Below the pieces are notes generated by a model that was given only the letters and a program-made list of their open reading frames with translations, ran no database searches and was not told the origin of the DNA. Shown here piece after piece: positions 1 through 11,428 of a DNA stretch of 64,000 nucleotides. The stretch is from Chenopodium formosanum (taxonomy: Eukaryota > Streptophyta > Magnoliopsida > Caryophyllales > Amaranthaceae). Both the position numbers and the translations under genes were made by a program. Within the stretch, counting starts at the first letter, position 1. Each line of letters starts with the position of its first letter. The stretch is from positions 5,394,001-5,458,000 of the forward strand of contig CM044858.1 of assembly GCA_024500155.1 (NCBI GenBank), written 5' to 3'.

Positions 1-609
1 ACTCATCATGCTTTCCTAAACTACAACATCGAATGTCTATAATAAAGGAAACATGGCTATAAATATCTCATATTTTAATTAATTACTGTAATTAGATAAT
101 ATCATATATTAATCATGACCAATTATAAAATATCATATATTTTAATTTAGGTATGAGATAGAATCAAATCTTATTTGAAATTATGGAATATAAATCATAT
201 TTATATTCCATGATTATCCTAAATAATTTAGGAATTCTATCCTAATTACTTGCCAATCACAATATTTTAAATCAATTATATCCAAAATAATTATGGGATA
301 ATCACATTATTTAAATCAATTATTATCCTTTTGGAATATGCTCAGAATATCCTAACAAATCTTATCCATAATTAACCACTTTAATTTAGGATAATTACCA
401 ATTTAACAACTTAAATATGGATAATATCAAATATAACAACTTTTGAATATTTGATTTTATCCTAAAATAAAAGATTTTATCCAAATAAAACCAATTTTAT
501 CTTTTAAAATAAAAGATCATATTTTCAAAATATTTTAACTTATCCAAAATAAAACTGATTTTATCCCAAAATAATTCATAATTATCTTGAAATAATTTTT
601 CAAAAACTG

Positions 610-641
<32 letters not shown>

Positions 642-1398
642 TGAAAAATCGCCAGCCACCGTGGTGTGGCCAGCCGGAGCCGGCCACGGTGGCTGCTGCC
701 CCTGCAGTAACGCAGGAACAGCAGCAGCAGCAGCACACGCAAGGCTGCGGCACTGCTGCGCTGCTCCTTGCTGCCTGACCCAGCCCCGCCCCCTCCCTCC
801 TGGACCACCAGCAGCGGCACCACCGTGGCAGCGCCACCCAGCCGCGGTGCTGCTGCTGTTTCCCCTTTTTTTTTTTTTTTAAAAAATATTTTAATTAATC
901 AAAACAACTCTTGTAAAATTAATTAAAACTTAATGTGGTCCATTTAATTCCAAAATTAAATCATATTCAATTTTGAAATTAGGGTTCTTGATGAAATTAA
1001 TCCCCAATTTAATTTAACGCTTAAATTAAATAATTTGACCATGAAAAAATCATAATTTTAACATGTAATCAAATAGATTAAATTCCTTAAAATATTACCA
1101 TCGAATTAAATCAAAATCAAAACACAAATTTCACAAATTCGGGTTTATGGTTTCGAAATTTTCGAAAAAATAGGGTTAGGGTTCGAAAAATATTCGAGCA
1201 TAATAGGGCAAAATCGGATCACATCATGGCTATTTTGAGCATTATTAAATCACATTTAATCAATTCCAAGAGTTAAATCACATTTAATATAATAATTGAC
1301 CCATAATTAAATATTCTCCCTCCTAATTGAATTAAAATTGTGGATTATCAAAGAATTATGGGCAATATGCGTAAATGCAATAGGCTAACTGATACCAC
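1..1398 (-). mobile_element. Copia-type LTR retrotransposon copy A, 5' internal leader (cut by window edge)
   Basis: Read on the minus strand this is the untranslated leader downstream of the 5' LTR at 1399-2183. It is the inverted counterpart of 3845-5274 in copy B; for example the first bases of the window are the reverse complement of those around 5240-5272. The primer-binding site (TGGTATCAG on the minus strand) lies next to the LTR at about 1389-1397. The sequence is AT-rich apart from a GC-rich island at 637-860. No open frame of note is present. The rest of the element and its 3' LTR lie to the left of the window, so completeness cannot be judged. Confidence 0.85.
606..880 (-). repeat. 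GC-rich island bounded by T tracts in leader of copy A
   Basis: A GC-rich block of about 230 bp, with CAG/CTG-type runs, sits between two oligo-T tracts in otherwise very AT-rich leader DNA. It is homologous, in inverse orientation, to 4366-4642 of copy B. It contains an inverted repeat GCCACCGTGG (655-664) / CCACGGTGGC (684-693) that could form a 10-bp hairpin; the same hairpin survives in copy B. Confidence 0.7.
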
Positions 1399-2183
1399 TG
1401 TAGAGATTTATAGGTACTACGCAGCGGAAATAAACATGAATCATATTCATACAGTATCTAATCCAAGGATCTAATGCATAACACATAAAGCACAAATAAT
1501 CGTACCTTTGAAGCGTGATTCCACGTGCGATCGAGCAAGAACAAAGGGAGATAAAGAACCCCAAGCGTGATTCCTCTAATTGGTCCACAGGCACAAGTTA
1601 AGACCTCCACTAATGCTAGTTAGTCGCAATTGAAACCTTCAATTGACCTTCTATGGAGAAGAGCGACATGCTAACCAAGAACCACCACGATAACCACCAC
1701 GAACCACCACCTAAGGGGCGGCCGTACAAACGTGAGGGGAGGATGAGGGCCGTGAGTTAGAGAGAGGATTAGGGTTTTGGGATTGGTTGCCTTCATGTCA
1801 AAATTCACTATGTGTGAATTATGACTACCTACTGCAAACCCTAGGCATGGTTCTTATTTATAGATCTCATCTCTAAATAAGAGCCCATGTCAAAAGCCCA
1901 AAACCTAATTCCAATCTAACTATGCTAGCCCAATCCAATTCATGATTAGTTAATTGCTCATGAGGCCCATTAATGGGCCTCTTACTTGCTTAACCCAATA
2001 CCCTTGTGTGTGACCAATATAGGATCCATTCTAAAGGGCTTTGGGCTATTTGACTAGCCTAAAGATCATCTCTCATAGTCTAGCAACAGAGGATGACGCC
2101 CCAATAGAATGAACTTATTATCTCCATAATAGTGATCCTTGATATATCTAGTAATTGCACTTATCGAAGACACAATTCCTTCA
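1399..2183 (-). mobile_element. 5' LTR of copia copy A
   Basis: 785 bp that on the minus strand starts TGAAGGAATTGTG and ends CTCTACA, i.e. canonical TG...CA termini. Both ends match the copy B LTR closely, but the middle of the LTR differs at many positions, so this is a separate older or differently evolved family member and not part of a simple palindrome. It contains a TATA-type box (TATAAATA on the minus strand, near 1856-1863). The flanking target sequence at 2184-2188 (CTCAA) cannot be paired because the 3' LTR is outside the window. Confidence 0.85.
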
Positions 2184-3046
2184 CTCAAGACTTTTCGCCA
2201 CTGGATCCCGTAACATCAAAAATTCCTTAAAAAGCGTGGATAATAGCCTTCAAATTTGGAAAATTTTGAGCTTTTTTCGCTTGGAATAAAAAATTGCCGA
2301 GATGTTTACCATGGTCCCTTATATCCTCCGGGAGTTCAAGTGGGTGGGTAGAACCATCCAATATACCTTAAAACGCTTAATTTACCCGTTCAAAACTTGC
2401 ACTGATTTCGTGAACTGAAGCCTACCACGGACATTTTTGACAACATTTACTGGTCATCTATGGTTCCAAAAGTCATTATATGACCTTAAGATGTATCCCC
2501 AGGGTCTCAAGACTTTTCGCCACCGGGTCCCGTAACATCAAAAATTCCTCAAAAAACGTGGATAATAGCCTCCAATTTTAGAATTTTTTAACCTTATTTC
2601 GCCCGGAATTGAAAATTGACAAGATGTTTACCATGGTACCTAATACCCTCCACAAGTCCGATTGGGTGGGTGGAACCATGCGATATGCCTTAAAACGGTC
2701 AATTTACTCGTTTTCGTACACGCGTCTTGTGTTGGCTATAAGCTTTCACGTGGCCTGGATAATGGTCATATATGGGTCGAAACAATATTACCTGACCCCG
2801 GGATGCACCCCGTAATGTTCCGTGAAATTCCAACACCGGGTATCAACACCTTCTAAAATCGCTCCGATTTCGTGTATTATAGCCTTTATATTTTCCATCC
2901 GTATATCATTTTTTCACCGGCGAGATTATGCATCCAAGTACTTCCAAGAGTTCCTAAAGGGCTTTGGGAGTCATAAATAGTGCCCGGAAACAAATAATTC
3001 ATCCTTAATAATCATGTTTTAAGGGTCTTGGGAGTCGTAAATAGTG
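2184..3046 (-). repeat. Diverged block of the ~320-bp tandem repeat, target of both copia insertions
   Basis: Two diverged units: the phrase CTCAAGACTTTTCGCCAC recurs at 2184 and about 2506, a period of about 322 bp. Reverse-complemented they match the array at 20323-23195, including the words for CCATGGTAAACATCTCGGC and GGATGGTTCCACC. The second unit decays after about 2820. At 2955-3051 a short phrase (GGGAGTCATAAATAGTGCCCGG / GGGAGTCGTAAATAGTGCCCGG, apart from single changes) is repeated about 60 bp apart. Confidence 0.8.
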
Positions 3047-3051
3047 CCCGG
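3047..3051. repeat. Target-site duplication, left (CCCGG)
   Basis: The five bases CCCGG immediately before the 5' LTR are repeated exactly at 11424-11428 after the 3' LTR, the 5-bp duplication expected of copia integrase. Confidence 0.92.
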
Positions 3052-3844
3052 TGAAGGAATTGTGTCTTCGATAAGTGCAATTACTAGATATATCAAGGAT
3101 CACTATTATGGAGATAATAAGTTCATTCTATTGGGGCGTCATCCTCTGTTGCTAGACTATGAGAGATGATCTTTGGGCTATTCAAATAGCCCAAAGCCCT
3201 TTAGAATGGATCCTATGTTGGTCACACACAAGGGTATTGGGTTAAGCAAGTTAGAGGCCCATTTATGGGCCTCATGAGCAATCAATTAGTCATAAGCATG
3301 AGTGGGCTAAGTATAGTTTGAGTAGGAATAGGAAGTGGGCTTGGATTTGGACTTGGGCTGTTATTTAGAGATGTGATCTATAAATAATAGCCTTGCCTAG
3401 GGTTGGTATGATAAGTCACAATTGACAATACAGTGAATTGTGAATCAAGCAACCACTATCCAAAGGCCCTCATCCTCCCTCTCTCACACGCACGCCTCTC
3501 ACCTCACCTCTCACCCACGCCCGGCCACCCCTAGTGGTCACGTGGTGTTGTGCGGTGGTTCTTGCCTAGTTGATCGTTCGTCCATCTCCGTAGAAGGTCG
3601 ATAGAAGTGTTCTCTCGCGACTAACTAGCATTAGTGGAGGTCTTAACTTGTGCCCGTGGACTGAATAGAGGAATCACGCTTGGGGTTCTTTATCTCCTTT
3701 TGTTCTTGCTCGATCGCACGTGGAATCACGCTTCAAAGGTACGATTATTTGTGCTTTATGTGTTATGCATTAGATCCTTGGATTAGGTACTGTATGAATA
3801 TGATTCATGTTATTTCCGCTGCGTAGTACCTATAAATCCCTACA
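3052..3844 (+). mobile_element. 5' LTR of copia copy B
   Basis: 793 bp from TGAAGGAATT to AATCCCTACA, apparently identical to 10631-11423. A TATA box (TATAAATA) is at 3379-3386, so transcription should start near 3410. The LTR carries pyrimidine-rich CCTC/CACC runs around 3470-3530. Confidence 0.93.
3379..3386 (+). promoter_or_regulatory. LTR TATA box
   Basis: TATAAATA in the middle of the 5' LTR, placed about 330 bp from its start. The same box is present at about 10958 in the 3' LTR and in copy A. It is the likely core promoter of the element. Confidence 0.6.
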
Positions 3845-3845
3845 G

Positions 3846-3854
3846 TGGTATCAG
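3846..3854 (+). promoter_or_regulatory. Primer-binding site (initiator tRNA-Met type)
   Basis: TGGTATCAG lies one base after the LTR end. These nine bases match the start of the common plant PBS complementary to the 3' end of initiator tRNA-Met; the match weakens after the ninth base. Confidence 0.85.
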
Positions 3855-4365
3855 TTAGCCTATTGCATTTACGCATATTGCCAATAATTCTTTGATAATC
3901 CACAATTTTAATTCAATTAGGAGGGAGAATATTTAATTATGGTTCAATTGTTATATTTAATGGGATTAAACTTTTGGAATAGATTAAATGTGATTTAATA
4001 ATGCTCAAATAGCCATGAAGAGATCCGATTTTGCCCTAGTTTATTCGAATTTATTCGAAAATCCTAACCCTAGATTCGAAAATTTCGAAACCCTAAACCC
4101 TAAAATTTTGATTTTGTGTTTTGTTTTTGAATAATTTCGATTGTTTCATGCTTCATGATTTTAATCTATTTGATTTCATGATAAATTATGAATTTTTCAT
4201 GATCAAATTATTTAATTTAAGAGTTAAATTGAATTGGGGATTAAAATTCATGAAGAACCCTAATTTTGAGATTGAATATGATTTAATTTTGAAATTAAAA
4301 GGACCACATTAAGTTAATTTAATTTTAACAAAAATGTTTTGTTTTAATTAAAATCACAAAAAAAA

Positions 4366-4608
4366 AAAAAAAATTTAGCAGCGGCAACCGCGGCTGGGTG
4401 GCGCAGCCACGGCGGCTGCCGCTGCAGGTGGTCCGGAGAGAGGGGCGAGGAGGGGCAGCAGGTGGATCAGAAAGGTGCAGCAACAGCAGCACCGTGCAAC
4501 AGTTGCGCGGCACTGCTGCTGCTGTGCGTCGCTGCCTATAGCAGCGTACACCTCACGGTGTACGACCACCGTGGCTAGCTTCGGCTGGCCACACCACGGT
4601 GGCTGGCG

Positions 4609-4639
<31 letters not shown>

Positions 4640-4642
4640 CAG
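4366..4642 (+). repeat. GC-rich island bounded by A tracts in leader of copy B
   Basis: About 240 bp of GC-rich sequence between an A run at about 4358-4373 and a longer A run at about 4615-4640, inside an AT-rich leader. It is homologous to 606-880 of copy A with many differences. A CCACCGTGG (4566-4574) / CCACGGTGG (4594-4602) inverted repeat is retained, as in copy A. Short overlapping frames exist on both strands but are not shared in length between copies, so I do not call a protein. Confidence 0.7.
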
Positions 4643-7600
4643 TTTTTTTTTGAAAATTTATTTCAAGATAATTATGAATTATTTTGGGATAAATTATGAA
4701 TTTTTCATGATCAAATTATTTATTTTGGATAAGTTAAAATATTTTGAAAATATGATCTTTTATTTTAAAAGATAAAATTGGTTTTATTTGGATAAAATCT
4801 TTTATTTTAGGATAAAATCAAATATTCAAAAGTTGTTATATTTGATATTATCCATATTTAAGTTGTTAAATTGGTAATTATCCTAAATTAAAGTGGTTAA
4901 TTTTGGATAAGATTTGTTAGGATATTCTGAGCATATTCCAAAAGGATAATAATTGATTTAAATAATGTGATTATCCCATAATTATTTATGGATAATAATT
5001 GATTTAAAATATGTGATTGGCAAGTAATTAGGATAGAATTCCTAAATTAGTTAGGATAAACATGGAAAATAAATATGATTTATATTCCATAATTTCAAAT
5101 AAGATTTGATTCTATCTCATACCTAAATTAAAATATATGATATTTTATAATTGGTCATGATTAATATATAATATTATCTAATTACAGTAATTAATTAAAA
5201 TATGAGATATTTATAGCCATGTTTCCTTTATTATAGACATTCGATGTTGTAGTTTAGGAAAGCATGATGAGTGATTTATTATATGGCACTTTATAATATA
5301 TGATATTGTTTATTGCTATATATAGACTAGTATGGCCCATAGATTCTAAAATACGATCTGCGCATCGTGAAGTATTTTTGTAATCTAAATACGGTCTGCG
5401 TACCGTTGAGTATTTTTTTGTAATTTATTTTATTTTATTTAAGTAGTAGATAGAATAGAATAAATTTACAGGTTGCAGTTGATCCAAAAGCCAATGAAGT
5501 GAAGACCCAATGGAGCAAGATGGATGAGATCCATGAAGATCCAAGTGGGAGCATTCTACTTTATTAATTTTCTTAGGATTAAGGGGCCATACTATGTCAT
5601 GTTTTATTGCATTAGTAGATCATGCATGTTTAGGTTTATTTATGTTGCTTGATGATGCGTTAAAGTTCACTATAAAATCACAACATAATAAATCTAGATC
5701 CCAGAAATATTGATGCAGCTTTTCCAATTAAAAACCCGACGAAAACCTTGATCGTTTGTGATGGGTCGGCCCTCAGCAGAGCATCATAATAAATCTTGGG
5801 GAAGTGGGGGTAGGACCGCATATCTACACTTTTAATTGGTTATATTCAACAGGGTTACCTAAAGCGTTTAGAACCTTGAAGCTAAGAGTAATAATTAAAC
5901 ATGAGATGGTTAATTATTCAACCAAGAATTACAAGAGTTGTAATCAGTAAAGAGTTTACTCACCTTGAAAATGTAATGGTTGATTGCAGGGCCTCACTCT
6001 GGTTAATTATTGCACAAATAAAGGATCTTGGAATCATTTTATTCGATAGGGGTCAATTTAAAATTGGATAAAATGCTTTAAAGTTACCAATAAATTCTAA
6101 ATTACTTATGGTACTTTAAATTTAATAAACATAATTGAATTTTGCGTTTACTTGTAAGTAATATATCGTTCTAATTTTATTATTATATATAATTTCCTCG
6201 ATTGAAAATAAAGTTGAGAAACGTTCTCAAAAAGTTTAAAAGATAATCCATAAACCTATAGTCCAATTTTGCTAAGATTGTTCTAAAAGGCAAGTTTTAG
6301 AAATTCATGTCACATGTCTAAGGTTGGTTTTATTCAAAATGTTTGAGTAAAATACCAACACATCTTCATTTTGAAAAAATGTTTCAAGGGACATAATGAG
6401 ATGAGAGGTACAATCCCTTAAAAGACAAGTGTACAAGTCCAATAAAATCTCTTATCTTCAATATGATTGAATATAAGAAAATAATTGGAAATCTCTATGA
6501 TCAAAAGTTGATCAAATAACAGTATTCTTCATCTACTTTATATAGAGTTTAATACTTGATTAAACTCAAATATAAATAATGATAGAATAGACTTAGCAAA
6601 ATCATGAAAAGTGCTTAAAGTAGTTGAGCAAGGTATCATTTTGAACCTAAGAGAAATGTTCTAAGTGGCTCAAATGGAAAGGTTTAGAAATATATGAGGA
6701 TTGCATTAAGAAGTTATAGGCCAAGAAATGCAAACAAGTTGCTACTTCTCAAACCTAAAACTACTTACATGCTAAAAGTTGTTGTGAACAACAAATGTTT
6801 CAAATTAAATGGATCAATTCCAATTGATTAGATACTACCTCATATAGTTGGAAGGTAAAAGAATGGAAATGTTCCAATTTAAGAATTATATTATAGAAAT
6901 TGATTTAGCATATTGCTACTTCTTGGACATATGATGTCTTGTTTAGATCATTCATTGCACAATGTGATTGAACTAAAGGAAGAGGTTATTGCTAAAGGAG
7001 AAATAAATTTACAAGTTTAGAAGCAAATGTTGCTACTTCACAAGTAGAATCTACAAGTTTGGAAGCAAAAGTTGCAACTTTACAAGTAGAACTAGTATTT
7101 CACCACTAATAATTGGTTAGAATTAAATAAATGTTATTCATTCTTGTCAATATCAAAACACCATTCAATGTTAGTAATGACTAAACATCGAAGATTCAAA
7201 ACGTGGAATAAATGTTATTCTATGCTTCATTGAGTCATAATGTGTTTTGAATTGCTAAATAGGTTTAAAGTTCTATATGATAGAAATAGTTAAACCATTT
7301 CTATATATATAAGTTGTCTCTAACATGTCAATTAATTCGAATGAGAATGAAAATTGCATGCGGAAGATCCAAAGGGATGGACTTTTCAATATCATTAGAT
7401 TATGAATCTATTGATATATGTAATTATCATTCTAATTTGAAATTTTGACTAAGTCACCATTTAGAGAAATGATGATGAGAACTCAAGGTCGAATACATAT
7501 CGATGTAAGAAGACCAAAGGTTCAAGGCTAGAGACGGACAGTGAAACTTCATTTGTGATATGATCACTTGTGCTTAGTTGAAACACAAGAGTGAAGATTT

Positions 7601-8704
7601 TGATAAGTTCAAAAAAGTTCAGTATGAAGTTCAATATCAACTTGACAAGAAAATGATTACATTACAATATGATTGTAATTGTGAAAATTTAAGTCAAGAC
7701 ATGTACTTGGCAACACATTCAAAGTATTGCGATATGATCGTAATAATGAGAATTTAAGCCAAGACCTTGATAAACATCCAAGAGTTGTGAAATCGTTTTA
7801 CAACAAACTCCGAAAGAAAACCTTGTGAAGTGTTTATGAAGGGAGCTATCAACCTATATGAGATATATTTTGATAATGGATGTAAATTACCTATCTTCCA
7901 ACCATTGTTCAAGGGATATACTTTTAAGATAAGCTACAAAACTAAACTAAAATTACATAGGTCAAATCAGAATGTAGCAAAGGCTTCATATGTGATATGG
8001 ATAAGAGAAGTTCTTATATAGTCTTTCTACAAAGTAAGGAATAAAAGTTGTATTAAAACGTTTAAAGCACACTCGATTCCTATATACAGCAAGGGGTACT
8101 ACTATACAAACCATACTTAGCACAAAATGTTTGTTGCTCAAGTAGGTGCCCTTATGGAAATTGTTCCAAAAGGTCAAGTGGGAGTAGTGTAAATCTCAAA
8201 AGAGTTTGAGAAAAGCAACAAACAAACGTGGTTCAAACCATGATTGGTTCACCCTATGCTAAATATGCCTCCTCAAAAGGCAAGTGGGAGTATAAGAATC
8301 TCGAAAAGTTTGAGAGCCTTGAAAGAGTTCAAGAAAAGTGATTTCGAAAATCTCGAAGAAATTTGAGAAGTTATCGAATAACAGCAACAATATGAGCATG
8401 ATTCACCTCATGATACAAATGACAACGTGTGGTCTCATTAAGTGTAATGGGATTAATAACCATGTGTCGAAGGTAGTACATTCCAAGTGCACATCCTCTA
8501 TTGTCGTTTCTCATTGAAAACTAAACAAAGTTGTTATATGAGTTTCAATTGTTGCATAAAAACCCACAATGATGACTAGCATATGTAAAACTTAGCCAAA
8601 GAAATATGATTTCATATTGACTAAGAGTTCTAAAATATTTATTTTGGAACATTATGATTATGCAAGTAATAAAGATGATTTGACAAGTTATAACTCCAAG
8701 TGTT

Positions 8705-9790
8705 TTAAAACCATGAAATCTGAAATAGATTCTAAGTCTGTAAGCAAGCGTATGACACTTGAATAATTTGCCTAAATTGGGTGAAACCCAATATAAGCAA
8801 AGCAGACAAGAAAGAAAAATGTTTTCTAACTAAAGCAAAAACTTGTTAAAGGATTCAACAAATTCATAGTATGACTATGATTACGATGAAACCTTTATAT
8901 TAGTCATGTTGCAAAGATCTATTAAAGATACTTTAGTGATTTCTACCTTATGAGTTTTGGTAGATGGATTTCAAAACACTTTCTTGAAATTGTTCATGAA
9001 ATAAAATTTGTATGTGATACAATCAAAAGTTGAAGATCCAATAATCCTAGGGATGCATAAAAGATCCATAATGGATTGAAGTTAGCATCAGGGAGTTAAT
9101 GTTCTTAATTTTATGAGTTAATCAAATCGTTTGATGTTCTTGTAAAATGAAGAAAAGGTCTTGTATGTACAAGATGTTTAGTGGGAGCTATGAAGTCTTC
9201 TTGGCCCAGTACAAAGAGCAATTAATGAAGGATCAAGTAATGGCTATTGCATTTTGTATGAAAACCTTGAAGAAGAAGATGAGTACATTTGGGATTCAAG
9301 ATCTATATAGACAGGTCTCGAAGCATGTTTGAGTTTGGTTAAGAAACTTATAATGATAAGATTCTTATAGGGTTCAACATTATATTGAAAAGAGTTTCAA
9401 TCCCATGTAACATGGCACATTGCTTAATGATTCAATACTTTAAGAAAGGTTGATGAAATTAAGACTTTGAGTGATGATCCTTATGCAATTTGCAAAGGAC
9501 GCATCATGCATGTCATGGACTATACTTATCCATTTGATTCACGTGTTTTAAAGAACAAGTGATGATAGATTTCAATCGAAATCCAATGTAACGTTGGAAT
9601 ACAAATTAGAAATTCCAAAGTTCCTTGCGAAAGGGCGAAGGAAAATTATTAGTGTATGGAGATGAAAATGATTATAAGATTTAGAAATTGCAAAGTTCAT
9701 GTTTATGAGAATGTCTCATGAACTCTACTTACAAAACCCCTTCCATGACCAAGGTATGAAAGTCATGCTAAGGTTCTTGGATTGAAGCAA
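8705..9790 (+). pseudogene. Decayed copia pol: reverse transcriptase and RNase H remnants
   Basis: Translation in shifting frames recovers copia landmarks in the right order. The RT entry, a KTMKSEID-like stretch, is at about 8713. The block ending in DGFQNTFLK (the family's D-x-K-T-x-F-L region) is at about 8950-8990. An IYGLK-like motif follows at about 9058-9085. A 61-codon frame at 9147-9332 (MYKMFSGSYEVFL...FGIQDLYRQ) resembles the part of RT around the catalytic aspartates, but the YVDD box itself is not recognisable. The terminal LTKPLP and PRYESHAKVLGLK blocks of RNase H, separated by an in-frame TGA, are at about 9730-9790. Stops and frameshifts are frequent. Gag, protease and integrase should lie in 5470-8700, but I cannot identify them securely. 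Confidence 0.8.
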
Positions 9791-10617
9791 GTTATGTAAT
9801 TTTAGTTGTGTATGTTTTGAGAAAGTATATTACAAAAGTAAATACATTAGCTTGCAGAATTATGTTTATCAATTGAAACAAAGTTTCAATCTTATTTAAT
9901 TGTGGTTTCAAAATTAAATAAAATGTCCAAAATAATTATGGATTGTTGGGCTCATCAGGTTATCCATTCGATGGAGACCTGGTGTATGAAACCCCACAGG
10001 TGAACAAATCTACATAGTTATTTAAGTTCCTAGTTCGAAATCATTAAAGTGGACATAAATGATTTCAATCAATGGACTAGCATGTAAGATTGATTGGATA
10101 GCTCGGTTTCATGGGCTATAGGAGCATAGTGATAAGGCTCGGTCAATCACATGGATATGCATGAATGATGCAGGATCGAACTATAGACCAAACTTTGAAG
10201 TTCAAGTATAGAGCTTCCGGATATATTAGTGGATTCCTTTGACATGAGTGAAACATTGTTTTCATTCAATGGATGATGTAACTGTGGTACATTCAAACGT
10301 CTACCCGTAACTGGAGATTATAAAGGGTGTTTCCTGGTTATTTCAGAAATTGAGTGGGAGCTTTGGTTGCCACAAGATTGGATAGAGTCTACCTATTAAA
10401 TTAGGAATGTGTCATGTTTTGGCCTCTTGAAGAGGGAGAATTCAGAAAATGCATGGCCGTGCTCAAATGTGTTACATAGTAAACATTTGTTTTGTAATTC
10501 TAACTCAGATTTCAAGAAACGATTTGTAGATTAATATGGATTAGCATAAGATGCAATCATATTATCAAATCGACACAAAATGACTTAAGGAATTTGAATA
10601 TTGCACACTTGTCTCAG

Positions 10618-10630
10618 ACAAGTGGGAGAT
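10618..10630 (+). promoter_or_regulatory. Polypurine tract
   Basis: A purine-rich CAAGTGGGAGAT-type tract directly abuts the 3' LTR, the standard position for plus-strand priming. AAGTGGGAG is a common plant copia form. Confidence 0.85.
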
Positions 10631-11423
10631 TGAAGGAATTGTGTCTTCGATAAGTGCAATTACTAGATATATCAAGGATCACTATTATGGAGATAATAAG
10701 TTCATTCTATTGGGGCGTCATCCTCTGTTGCTAGACTATGAGAGATGATCTTTGGGCTATTCAAATAGCCCAAAGCCCTTTAGAATGGATCCTATGTTGG
10801 TCACACACAAGGGTATTGGGTTAAGCAAGTTAGAGGCCCATTTATGGGCCTCATGAGCAATCAATTAGTCATAAGCATGAGTGGGCTAAGTATAGTTTGA
10901 GTAGGAATAGGAAGTGGGCTTGGATTTGGACTTGGGCTGTTATTTAGAGATGTGATCTATAAATAATAGCCTTGCCTAGGGTTGGTATGATAAGTCACAA
11001 TTGACAATACAGTGAATTGTGAATCAAGCAACCACTATCCAAAGGCCCTCATCCTCCCTCTCTCACACGCACGCCTCTCACCTCACCTCTCACCCACGCC
11101 CGGCCACCCCTAGTGGTCACGTGGTGTTGTGCGGTGGTTCTTGCCTAGTTGATCGTTCGTCCATCTCCGTAGAAGGTCGATAGAAGTGTTCTCTCGCGAC
11201 TAACTAGCATTAGTGGAGGTCTTAACTTGTGCCCGTGGACTGAATAGAGGAATCACGCTTGGGGTTCTTTATCTCCTTTTGTTCTTGCTCGATCGCACGT
11301 GGAATCACGCTTCAAAGGTACGATTATTTGTGCTTTATGTGTTATGCATTAGATCCTTGGATTAGGTACTGTATGAATATGATTCATGTTATTTCCGCTG
11401 CGTAGTACCTATAAATCCCTACA
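10631..11423 (+). mobile_element. 3' LTR of copia copy B
   Basis: 793 bp, read as identical to 3052-3844 base by base. It is followed by CCCGG (11424-11428). Confidence 0.93.
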
Positions 11424-11428
11424 CCCGG
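11424..11428. repeat. Target-site duplication, right (CCCGG)
   Basis: Exact copy of 3047-3051 immediately after the 3' LTR. Confidence 0.92.

Larger units (their letters stand above)
3052..11423 (+). mobile_element. Complete but coding-defective Ty1/copia LTR retrotransposon (copy B)
   Basis: An 8,372-bp element: two 793-bp LTRs that I read as identical, TG...CA ends, 5-bp target duplication, tRNA-iMet-type PBS right after the 5' LTR, and a purine-rich PPT abutting the 3' LTR. The order of recognisable remnants (RT then RNase H next to the 3' LTR) is that of copia. The 6.8-kb interior has no open frame above about 100 codons. From 3845 to about 5274 it is an AT-rich leader with a GC-rich island. 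From about 5470 onward lie strongly mutated coding remnants. Identical LTRs mean recent insertion, whereas the frames are long dead, so it was almost certainly mobilised in trans by an autonomous relative. Confidence 0.93.

Noticed and set aside
535..882. Short Cys/Ala-rich frames in the GC-rich island of copia copy A
   Set aside because: Frame lengths and sequences are not shared with the homologous island in copy B; low-complexity CAG/CTG content explains them.
1..5274. Large palindrome or segmental inverted duplication
   Set aside because: The arms are two LTR retrotransposon copies with clearly diverged LTRs, so two insertions explain the symmetry better than one inverted duplication.
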